From: Varroa destructor | Taxonomy: Eukaryota > Arthropoda > Arachnida > Mesostigmata > Varroidae | Direction of reading: 5' to 3' | Length of the DNA: 64,000 nt | Assembly (NCBI RefSeq): GCF_002443255.2 | Contig: NW_019211459.1 | Span: forward strand, 26,364,747 to 26,428,746 | Shown: positions 14,901-25,700 of the stretch, piece after piece | Position numbering within the stretch: position 1 is the stretch's first letter | Layout of the letters: every line of letters begins with the position of its first letter | Translations under genes and position numbers: made by a program | The notes under the pieces: generated by a model | Database searches by the model: none | What the model was told of the DNA's origin: nothing | The model's input: the letters and a program-made list of their open reading frames with translations, nothing else

Positions 14901-15879
14901 GTAGAGCCATGATACACATATTTTAATGGCCCTGGGATAGATGGCCAAAATAGAAAACGAACTGTTCAAGATGGTCAAACGTATCAATCATAAGAACCTT
15001 TGTTAAAAAACCTGACCCGAGATGTCGATAGCGCCACATTTCTGTGACCCTTTTGAAGAAAAGATATTGTTTTTTTAGCAGTACAGGAAGCAGCTTGATA
15101 AAAATAATTGTTATTTGTTGCCTAGTTGTTAGAATCGTGAACGATTTCTACATGTCCGCACATATTCAGCTGATGTAAGCGAATGAAAAAATAAAATCCA
15201 TTCACCACTATATGTATACTACCGAAATCACTTTGCTGAACCTCTACATTATCGGTTTCTCAATTTATGCCTGAATTGGGGTATACGTATGTTTTTAGCA
15301 ACTCTAGACGCCACGTAATCGCATCTGTTATAAATATCTACCAAGTATTAAGTGCACAGTCCATGTCTGAAATAGATTTCATGTTTATTCAAGCTGTAGA
15401 CGATTTGAAATAATATCATGATGATACGCTACGTTCCAATGAGCGAATAGATAGAAAGTCCCAATTTCATCATTTGGCATCATTTCGAAACCGTATCAAA
15501 GGCAATTCTTTCAATATAACTCACGTTCCCTTAGTTACATCGGTTTCCCTTTAAAACCATTACCCCTTTGACTTATTGCAACGCCGTCTACTTTCATGCA
15601 TGTTATCTGAAGGAGTCGTTCAGATGAAATCTTCATTTTTTTCATTTAAAATGAGTTTCCCTAAAAAAAAAAAAAAAAAACTAAGATTTACTGTGCTTGA
15701 AAGCCATTGTAATTTGTCTTAGATGCGGATGAAGACAGATAAGCACCTTAGGATAGCTAAAAACTACGTGACGCCATGGGTCTTTCTTCGAAATTCGATA
15801 TAAACGAGAAGCTGCAACTATGAGTTCGTTAGGATTACGACTCACAGTAAAATAAACTTAATCTAGAAAAGGAAAGGGA

Positions 15880-15922
15880 CACCATCGTAAAAAACTTTTT
15901 CTAGAATAAGTTTTTTATGGTG
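15880..15922. repeat. Imperfect inverted repeat, possible MITE core or cruciform
   Basis: Left arm caccatcgtaaaaaactt (15880-15897) and right arm aagttttttatggtg (15908-15922) pair almost perfectly, apart from a 2-base CG bulge. The loop of 10 bases contains TCTAGA. Pairing continues loosely outward (aaagg ... cctttg), so the element may be longer, about 15869-15932. No coding capacity. Whether it belongs to a MITE family depends on other copies in the genome, which cannot be seen here. Confidence 0.6.
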
Positions 15923-16947
15923 GCATACCTTTGACGTTTTTGGGCGGCATAAGCCTGTGAAATTATAATTTTGCTTAAATCAACGCCTGACCAATTTTCA
16001 CCTGTCATTCATTAGTTATAGAAGTTAGTTATGATTAGTTAAGAAATTATGATAGATTATCATACCGAACAAATATATCTGCATAATTTTGCTAAAATAA
16101 TTGTCCGTTAAATCTCTCAAGGTCCCTAGCCACAAAACAGAATTCTACACTAGTACACCAGACGCGATGTATTACAGTAATCCACGGGCGGTCTTTTGAC
16201 TCTAGCTCGCCTCCACCGTAAATATTGCAACGCAAAATATCAATATTAATCGCGTCAACCGGACACATATTTCGTTTGACGAGTGACTTTCGGCTGCAAA
16301 ACCGCTACTGTTGTTTCAAACCCAAACCTCTTTAGCTCTGCTATATAATGCTGTTCAAACCATCTCATAGAAATACTACAAAAAAATAGGATCTAGAAAA
16401 TTTTAAAACATTCACTCATTAGCAAAAAGTTATCAATGGGTGCTACGTTAATCGCTTCTTTTAAGCCCACTTTTTGATATAAATAGTTGCCTACACCACC
16501 GAGTAAAAATAAACAATGAAAAATTAAATATTTTTCACACAGCATTCTAGTAAAACAAGTAAGGCTTTCCGCCGGCATCTGTTCTTTCTAGTTTTTCATG
16601 GTATACGGGCATGAACGTTTTTAAAACGTATTAAATTATGGAGCATATAGGAATTTAGGAGTAAACTACCGCTTGTATAGTATGAATATGATTGTTACAG
16701 AAGCTATAAATTAAAGCCGCCACCATAGCGAATAAATGACAGTAAACACAAGAAGGCTCAAATACGCCTTTCAGTAAAAGCAAAAAACCACAGACGATTT
16801 GGGTGTGGTTGTTTCGTGGAACTATTTACTATGTCACGCCGGTGTAAAACGCTATACGCTTCCTAGGGACTACACAACCTATGGACGAAGTACTAATCGG
16901 TTATGAGTATTAACTTGATGTCATAGATGTATCGCTAACGGATATAG

Positions 16948-16951
<4 letters not shown>

Positions 16952-16999
<48 letters not shown>
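16952..16999. repeat. (AT)24 microsatellite
   Basis: Pure AT dinucleotide run of about 48 bases in intergenic DNA. Likely length-polymorphic. Similar runs recur near or inside genes further right. Confidence 0.95.
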
Positions 17000-17003
<4 letters not shown>

Positions 17004-17759
17004 CACGATGTATATCTCAAACGTATAAGAAAAAATAATTTTATCAAATCAATTAGCATGAACATTTTCCGTACTCTATTAGTACGCTCGTTATGGTTTT
17101 TTTTTTAAAAACGTGGTTCTATTATTTCCTATATAAACACGTTTTATTTAATCAAACTTATCTCCATTAATGGTTGATTCTAGGTGTAATTGGTCGCTCC
17201 ATACTGAAATATAAAGATGCGAACATTTATAAAACTATACGGTGGCTTAAAGTAGTCGACTCTGCTCTGAATATAGGGATGTCGCAAAAGCTAGCCTTGG
17301 TTCCCGAATGGCATAGATTATATAAAAGACATCATTATGAGACTTTTGATCCTGCATTGAAGAAATTCGGGCTGCCTATTTTCTTTACTTATGATACTCC
17401 GTCTTCGTCTCAGTCTGCCGCCATTGCTGCTGTCTTTTATTTGATCTTTTAAGCACGGTATGGAGAATTGACTACCCTAATACGAGATAACTCTGTTTGT
17501 ATGCGAATACAGAAGTCCAACAAGTGCCACATTGAGACGGTACATGAATGTAAAATGGAAACAAAAGTTCATCTGGTCTTTAGAAAATTTAATTACTTAA
17601 TAGATATGAATCAGGGACATCAATACAAACAAAACTGCGCAATTTTCATCCGAATTGATAAGTATTCTACATATTGATGATGTTTACAGTCAGTACCGTA
17701 CAAAATAGACGAAAGTATAGAATGTTCGAGTCCACAGAATCAATATTCTGTTGGGAATC

Positions 17760-20700
17760 TATAGTCCGGTGAAAAATATATGCAGCCCCTTCACAGCAGA
17801 TGGACCCATCTAATATTTATTACTAAACTCGCAGATGTTGAGTTTTATGCAGACGACCCATTCGTTTTGCCTGCCGCTGCATAACCAGCAATAACGACCA
17901 TGCGGACAAGCCCAATGAACTTTTCAATTCTATTTTTGGTTTATGCATCTTAGTTTGAACATTTATAGCATATTTAATTTTTAGTTTGAAGTTTAAAATA
18001 TTCGAGGCAAGTTTAAAAAGGGTCGTTTTGGAACGTTACACCTGATTTCCTAGATTATTAATTAGCTGAGTTAGGAATTGTACAGTTCGCCCTTAAGTAT
18101 GACAGACGCTAACCATTCGTTCGGAATGTGCTTTCCGTTAACGGCTAGGGTTCGAGGATCGGTGACACGAAGCATACGACATAGTGCTCGGACACCTCTA
18201 TGCAAAGTGACATTGTGAGCGCGAAGTACTAATCGCGCAATGACCAACATATTGCCTACACCCATCGGCCGGCCTTCATCAAAACTGAACACGCTCACTG
18301 CTACACACTCCAAGTGTTCATCGACGGCACAACAAGTAAATGCCAGTGCGCGACTAGTAAGTGTGGCCACCACTTTAAGTAACGTAAACGTTGGGCCGTT
18401 CAGCGGCACCAGCCGAACTAACACGCTCATCACTGGACGTCTGTTCGGCTAAACTTTTCTTCACGGATCCCCCAAAAGCTTTATCATCATGATGCTTTAC
18501 GTTCCTTACGAGCTGCTCAAGCTTTCGTGGTCTCATCTTGCCTTTCGAACAGACGACTTCATCCAGTTCCTGGCAAAAAAAACAACAACGATTTAGGATT
18601 AACCTAATCGTTTAACCCGAGTACATTCAATCTAGTTCCACTTATCTTATTCAGTTGTTATAATGCACTAAACACGAAAAGCATATAGCCGGATTCAAGT
18701 CGTAGTTCCTGACAGGATTTTTTTTAGGTAAAAACAATTCGGCAGAAATCATTTACATAATTTATGCAAAAGATGTTTTTAGTTGCGGCTGATGGTGATT
18801 AGCATAAAATGGTTACTTTACATGTGATTAAGTTTTTTCACAGAAAAGCTAAAACAGATTGTATATTGCATTACCAATTCAGCTGAATAGACCGTTGTCT
18901 TACCTTTGCGTACGTTTGAAGGTTGTATGCTTTGTCAAGTGGGACAATTCACGCCAGGTTAAAACGATGTGATGCAACGTTATTATCCAAGGCTGTCTAA
19001 AAATTTTCAGTCTCTATCTGGCAGCTTCCGCCAGGCTATAATGTAGATCGGGATTATTTTTCTGATCTTAATCACGAAGTGCTTTTCGGTAGAAACTGAA
19101 GTCTTGAAAGGGATCTTTCTCATATTTTCCACGATACAATAATGTCGTCAAATACGCGTTTCTTAAATTATAACACGATGCACTATTATCGAAACTAACC
19201 TGAGAAGCTTCTCAGGATCGTCGAGAACCATTTTGAAGGCTTGATGACATTAGGCGATTCTGACTTTGTAAAATGATTGATAGGTTCCGAAGAGCTTTCT
19301 GTAGACACATTCGAGTCCGATAAAAAATTAGCAAAATGTGTGCAGCTTGTCAACTACAGGTGGATCCGTGTATATACATTACTAGACTCGCAGATGATAG
19401 GTTTTATGTAGATGATTCATTCATTTTGCCTATCGCTACACGGCTAGCAATCAAGATCGTGCAGACAAGCCCAATAAATTTTTCTATACTATTTTTAGTA
19501 CAGACATCTTAGTAAAAACCAATTTGAACATTTATAGCATATACAGAAGTTTAAAAGACACGAGACAAGTTTAAAAAACACGGCCATTCCGGAACTTCAA
19601 GCCTGATTGCTTAGAGTGTCAATTAACTGGGTTAGGAATTGTAAAGTTCGCTTTTAAGTATGACAGGCGCTAACCATTCATTCGGAATTGGCCTTCCGTT
19701 GACGGCTAGGGTTCGAGGATCGGTGACACGAAGCAGACGAAATGATGCTCGGGCACCCCCACGCAAAGTGACATTGTGAGCGCGAAGTACCGGTCGCGCA
19801 ATGGCCAAGGTATCGCCTACAGCCATCGCCCGGCCTTCGTCAAAATTGAACACGCTCACCGCTACACACTCTAGGTGTTCATCGACGGCACAACAAGTAA
19901 ATGCCAGTGCGCGGCTACTAAGCGTGGCAACCACTTTAAGTAGGACGTAAACGTTTGGTCGTTCTGCGGTACCAGCCACACCAACACGCTCATCACTGGA
20001 CGTCAGTTCGGCTAAGCTTTTCTTCACAGATCCCCCAAAAGCTTTATCATGATGAGGCTTTACGTTCTTTACGAGCTGCTCAAGCTTTCGTGGCCTCATC
20101 TTGCCTTTTGAGCGGACAGCTTCATCCAGTTCCTGGTAAAAGAAAATAGATAACAATAGTTTAGAATTAACCTAATTGTTTAACTCAAATACATACAATT
20201 TGGTTCCGCTTACCTTAGTTGTTACAGCATATAGTAGTGTTCGGATCGTAATTCCCGCTAAAATTATTTTTAGATAAATGAATCGCGACTGATGATAATT
20301 CGCATAAAATGGTTACATGTATTAAAATTGTTTCAGAAAAAACTCAAGCAGATTACATATAGTATTATCACTTCAGCTGAAGAGACCGACGTCTTACCTT
20401 TAAGTACATTTCGAGGTTGTCTGCTTTGTCGAGTGGGACAGTCCACGACGGGTTGAAACGATGTGATGCAACGTAACTATCTAAAGCTGTCTGAAAATTT
20501 TCAGTATATCTGGATGCCTCCGCAAGGCTATAATGTAAATCGGGGTTACTTTTCTGATCTTCGTCATGAAGTGCTTTTTTGTAGCAGCTAAGTGCCTGAA
20601 GAAGATCTTTTTCCTGTTGTCCGCGATGAAAGAAAGTTGTCAGATAGGCATTTCCCAAATTATACCATGATGCACCATCATCGAAATCAAGCTGAAGAGC

Positions 20701-20800
20701 TTCTCGGGACCGTTGAACACTATCCTGAAGACTTGACGCCGTTAGACGATCCTGACTTCGTAAAATAATCGATAGGTTCCGAAGAGCTTTCTGCAGGCAT
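17760..20800. repeat. Tandem duplication of the 3' half of TTC5 (two units of about 1.5 kb)
   Basis: Unit A (about 17760-19305) and unit B (about 19320-20800) align along their whole length in the same orientation: 3' flank, last exon, intron and penultimate exon. Recognisable paired points are the stop codons at 18071 and 19632, the last-exon acceptors at 18569/18570 and 20132/20133, and the exon-4 acceptors at 19298/19299 and 20790/20791. Similarity ends just upstream of the exon-4 acceptor in both copies, so one breakpoint lies there. Intron and flank have diverged with many substitutions and small indels, so the duplication is not very recent. Unit B is part of the intact gene; unit A is a pseudogene. 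Confidence 0.9.
18071..19298 (-). pseudogene. Partial TTC5 pseudogene (last two exons only)
   Basis: This is a copy of TTC5 exons 4 and 5, lying directly downstream of the intact gene on the same strand. Exon 4 copy spans 19298-18904 and exon 5 copy 18569-18071; the acceptor and donor dinucleotides are still present. The exon 4 copy carries in-frame stops (a TGA at about 19214-19212 and a TAA further on) and is 2 bases longer than its parent. The exon 5 copy is 2 bases shorter than its parent. A deletion near 18378, just after the codons for ERPNVYV, shifts the frame and gives an immediate TAA. Past that point 120 codons remain open and still resemble the OB-fold tail, including the final ELYNS and the same stop position. 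Exons 1-3 are absent. It cannot encode the TPR domain. It may still be transcribed by read-through from TTC5. Confidence 0.92.
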
Positions 20801-22088
20801 ACATTTAATGAAGCAAGGGTAATTTATACAAACCATTTACTCTGGCTTTTATATACGATGTTGTCATCATCACAGAGTCACTGATTTGCTCGAGCAAGCA
20901 ACAGCTCTCGTTTTCATTATGCAGAACCTTTGTCTTTTAAGTTACGTTACTCTGACGTCTACAGCAAACTAGAATTCGATTCATTTGTATCAAACTTTTT
21001 TGCCAGAAAGGACAGTTTGTAGAGTAAAAACGGTATTGCCTATTTGACACTAATTGGTATTTCGGTAGTGTAGTATCTGGGTTAAAGTCTACTAGCGTGA
21101 TTTCCTAAATACTTTGTTAAAAACTATGTACCTTGTCCTGGACGTGTTTTAGCACACACTGGAAGCAGTTGAGCGCCTTGTCTGCCTGGCCACCTTTGTA
21201 GTAACACTCGCCTAACTCATTCCACGCGTCCGAAAGCATTGGGTTCATTTTTACAGCCTTTGAAAGTAAACATGGGAACAGATTAAAACGCATTAACTTT
21301 CCGTTAACTTCTCTAAACTGTACTAATAGTTATAATAGCCTTACGAATTAATTTGGAATGATACGGTGACGCAGTATCTTACCTTGTAGAGAAATTCCTC
21401 GGCCAATTTTGAATGGGTACTTCGCACGTTGTGAACTCTTCCGACAAGCATAAACGCTACCGATTTATCCGTCCCTGTAACAAAAAAAAAGTCGCATATA
21501 CGTTCTATTGACAAGGTATTTTGCTATTACAATACTATTATCGTTACCGCCATCATTATCCCGACTTATGTATATAATTTCAAAACTTGAAAGGAATATA
21601 TTACATGCAACTCAACTTTATCGTTTCTACAATGTACAAGGGTTCTTTAACTCAGTGTTATGTAATTAACAATCGCTGGTTACATCTGAACAATAATCAT
21701 TATCTAGCATCCGACTTTGATCGACGTGTAAACAAATAAAATAGATATTAAAATATAAATTGTATCGTGCCATGTTTATAACACGTCACGATGACTTCGA
21801 GATGTGAGTATATATAACTATCAAATATGTTAAATCATATTTGAAGAAGTGGAACAGTCTCACATGGACATATTAAAACTAAGACTGTGACTCACCTTTG
21901 AGTGAGGTTAGTTTTGGCTCGAACTGTTCAAGAATTCGTTTAATTTCTGCATCAAGCATCTTCTCAAGGTCCGCTTCACACGCACTTGGATTCTGCTGGT
22001 AGAACATATTTCGTTTGCGATACATCTCCATCACCGCATCACCAAAGTCTGCTAGAAACTTACCTGGTGGTTGCTCCTCTTCGGCCAT
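19632..22088 (-). CDS. TTC5: Tetratricopeptide repeat protein 5 (TTC5/Strap), 5 coding exons, 434 aa
   Basis: Coding exons are 22088-21896, 21474-21383, 21257-21132, 20790-20398 and 20132-19632; all introns are GT-AG and phases close to 434 codons, close to the human length of about 440. Exon 1 starts MAEEEQPPGKFLADFG. Residues about 60-268 form the TPR array, with typical helices such as DAWNELGECYYKGGQADKA and DDGASWYNLGNAYLTT. Residues about 269-434 are the C-terminal OB-fold domain, ending ILKSELYNS. In mammals TTC5 is a stress-responsive p300/JMY cofactor and also recognises nascent tubulin chains during tubulin mRNA autoregulation; the same role here is inferred from family membership. 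The start is the first ATG giving the family N terminus. It is divergent from PLK4, with 696 bp between start codons. A decayed copy of its last two exons lies immediately downstream. Confidence 0.93.
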
Positions 22089-22784
22089 CGCGCAACGCAA
22101 TTAATTAATGTCTTATATAAAAAAAAGAAATTATCTGAGTTCCGAAGAGAGTCAGGGTCAATTGCATGTCAAACGCATAACAACAAGGCACGCCTGGACA
22201 TGTACAGTCAGATTTGGAGCTACACTCGTAAAGACAACTCTCCCATAAAGAACCAAGCTTCCCTTTGTTAACTTCCTCAGAAGAAAGCTGTTAGCCTGAA
22301 TTAGCAGACAGGATGCTCATTTTCCACGTATTGCACAAACATTCGCTGTAAACGGTGCTCAGAAACAGCTGATCGGAGTTGATAGCTTTCGAAAAGCACA
22401 CGGCGGTGCTCGCCTGTTTATTGAGTGATTATTAAACATTAACTTGTCTTTAAAACAAGCGAAGTTTTTTTAGTAGTATAATTGTAAACGACTCTTTCTT
22501 AGTGAGCGAACAGACTTAACATTTTATCTTCCTTGCTGCATCTGATTTAATTAAGCGTTACTTTTTCACTCAAGGACTCAATGAAAGCGTGTTTTGTATT
22601 GACAGTTGTTGATGCTGGCTTGGCGCCATATTTGAAATAGAAAACAGTGAGCCACGTAAACAAAATACGTTTTTGTTTATGGATTGGGTAGAAGGTTGAA
22701 GACAAAGTTTTTCTGTGCATCCAATGGTGGCATAGTGTTGAACGGTGGTGCCTGTGTTCATGTGGATCTGTGTAGTCCATTCCG
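22089..22784. promoter_or_regulatory. Shared intergenic promoter region between TTC5 (-) and PLK4 (+)
   Basis: The two start codons point away from each other with 696 bp between them, so this stretch must contain both 5' UTRs and both core promoters unless far-upstream untranslated exons exist. I see no clear TATA box placed for either gene. Small open frames here (for example 22547-22780 minus) overlap each other on both strands and look random. Confidence 0.6.
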
Positions 22785-25700
22785 ATGGATCTATCCCGAG
22801 AACTCGGGCAAAGGATCGAGGATTATGACGTTACGCAGCTACTGGGTAAAGGCGGTTTTGCCAAGGTTTATCAAGCGGTATGCAGAAAAACCGGCGTAGA
22901 AGTAGCCATTAAGGTAATTCTGTGTCTTATTTAACTTTTTGATGTCATTAGAAGTGTTATATAATCGCATAGATAATCTTTCTTAAATATTAGTGCAAAC
23001 AGAACAGGGCAAAAGGATATGCAGAGCAGAGGCTACAAAGGAACACCTTTCACCTATGCTAACTAACCTACGCGACTGTTTATTCTAGCTTAACCGGTAC
23101 AGATCGAGAAAGGGCATAGGTGCACTCATGGTATAATTACTGAAGTTCATACGTTCATACAGGCATAATATAAATTTGAAGCATTTTTATTTATTTTAAA
23201 TTAACTTCTTCAATTCACACAGATCATCTAGTATGCATCGTTTGTCAAACTCGAATCTCAGACTTGATTGTTCAAGACATGGCGCCAGGGCTATTATAGT
23301 AATTTCTAACACGTTCATGTTTTCAGTGTCGCACGAATGAAATTCGCGAAACTAATAGACAGCTTTAACGGAGCTTGATGAATTAGGATTCGATAGTTAT
23401 TTTCGATAGGATTTTATGTATACTGATATGTTTATGTACTTTTGATGTGGACTTTATAAATCAACTCTTTGTACTACTTCGTGCAATTAGCATAACTGTA
23501 AAATACTTCTCTTCAAAATTGTTGTTTAAAAAATAGTCAGAGCATTGCCTAATGTTTATTTTATATAGGTAAGCTGTTCAATCATTAAAATATTTTTGAC
23601 TAAATCTGAAAAAGAATAATAATGCCTTGACTAATTTTCGTGTATCAGATCTACTTATTTTTTAATCCCGTTTATGATATTTTAGGCAGTTTAAAAAAAA
23701 GGGTAGTTTCACCGGACATATTAGATGTACAACTTTGTTAGATAGTAAAATAAACACAATATGATTAATACATGAATGTTGTGTAGTCTGGCTCCGGATT
23801 ACTTAGTCACCTGAATTTTTAATAATGACACTTCCTTCACGTTACCGAAATGAGTGTATTTCAGATGATTGACAAGGAGCAAATGAGACGAGCGGGATTG
23901 ACGTCTCGCGTACAACAAGAGGTATGGGTTAGCTGCAAATGCACATTGTTTGGATAATTAACCTATCGGTCATATATTAAATAGCTCTTTTTGTATTTTA
24001 TTTTTTATTTACTTTAAAACTTATTTTATGCAAAATTCAATTGAATTAACAAAACCTATTACCTTTGTTGTTTGTGTTTGTTCAAAAAGGTTTCTATACA
24101 TTGTCGATTACATCATCCATCTATTCTCGAACTTCTAACATTTTTCGAGGATGACAAGCATGTTTATCTCGTGGTGGAATTTTGCCACGGCGGAGAAATG
24201 CAGAAGTACCTTGAACAGCGGGGTACCCTCGACGAAAATGAAGCAAGACATTTTCTTGTACAGGTGAATTTGGTTCATTTACATCCCATATATACCTTCT
24301 CTATTTACTACACTCTTTTTTACTACTTTGGTTTAGCTAAATTGGTTTAATTATCTTAGTCATATTACTGGATTTGCTTGCATCCTAGATGATGTCGTGC
24401 ATTGTTGCAAGCGCTTGGTAGCGTAATTCCTTACAAATACAAGCGTGAGCACCTGTCTGCAGAGCAGAAGTCTGATTTCGAGTTTATGCTCTCGTTGAAT
24501 GTTAATTGTGCTCGTTATCTTCTCGTTGCTATCAGATAGTTCATGGGATGCAGTATCTTCAGAATCACAGAATTCTTCATCGTGATCTATCGCTGAGCAA
24601 CCTTCTGCTCACATTAGAACAACAGGTGAAAATAGCCGATTTTGGACTTGCAACTCAGCTGCGTTTCGCGAACGAGAAACACACTACGATGTGCGGCACG
24701 CCCAACTATATTCCTCCCGAAATCGCTACCCGAACTGAGCACGGTTTAGAAGTCGATCTTTGGTCTCTTGGCTGCATGCTATATACGTTCCTTACTGGTG
24801 CGCCACCTTTCCACGACTTCAAGGTAGGTAACCCGGCCTAATCTTAATTAGTTTTTGGAAAAACGTTTTTCATCGAAAGTTTGCGTCGATTTTATTTCAG
24901 CTAGGTAATTTTGTTTGGTTAATTAATAATTTAGTCCGGAGACCCGTTTAACTTTAGACATGTATTTACAGACTTCGGGCTTTGACTCTGGCATTGTCCG
25001 CCGTTTCTCTCTTAACTGAAGTACGTGCATTTGAAGGTAAAAGTTTCATATACAGATGGTAACCTATTCTATTACTCACCATAGTTTATATCTATACTTA
25101 AAATAAAGATTATTTTATTGATTATCATTTATATTTTTCATTTTAGGTCCGTAGCACGTTAACAAAAGTTGTGATGAGTAGCGTGTATCTGCCGAGTCAT
25201 TTGTCTGTTGAGGCCCGAGATCTTATCGAGCGCCTTTTGCAGAAGGATCCTCGGAAGCGGCTGCCCCTAGCCGATGTCCTTTCACATCCTTTCATGTGTC
25301 GGAGCACTTCATTGCTGAAACGAGTGCCATCCAGGTGGGTATACTATGCTCATTTCTATGAAATAATTGAAATCATATGAATTCGTATGATCAGGTACAT
25401 CCTGGTATAGTTTAGTATATTCTGAAATGCCAGTTTTGTCCATATACCATTCAGTTAATGTTATGAGATCTATTCGAGCGTTTTCGATACTCGAGTTTCC
25501 AACGTTACTTTTTTGTTCATTTATTCTTCAGGGACCAAAAAGGAACAAGTCTATCGGAGGGTTTCAGAGGACCGAGTGAGCCATTAAACACAACTCGACT
25601 GAAGCCCACCCGAATCAAATCCGGCAAATTAATGCTCTCAATCCTCGATTCCGGCGAGGTCTGTACCACAGTTCTTCTAGACGAAGTTCAAAATTTTTGC

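Larger units (their letters stand above)
11901..17724. other. Gene-poor AT-rich intergenic DNA
   Basis: I recognise no host gene here. Open frames of 60-94 codons (14325-14609 and 14498-14776 plus; 17174-17452 plus) show no family similarity that I can name. Listed separately are a long inverted repeat near 15.88 kb and an (AT)24 run near 16.95 kb; an 18-base A run lies at 15663-15680. A tRNA-like start at about 14072 (ggtgggttaacggtagaac) lacks the rest of a tRNA. Confidence 0.55.

Noticed and set aside
17840..17880. FYADD-like reading in the TTC5 3' flank, suggesting a reverse transcriptase active site
   Set aside because: The surrounding residues do not match any RT block, the duplicate copy breaks it, and no other RT motif lies nearby. 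Chance match.
22547..22899. Open frames overlapping the PLK4 start on both strands
   Set aside because: They overlap the real first coding exon of PLK4 in other frames and have no family similarity.
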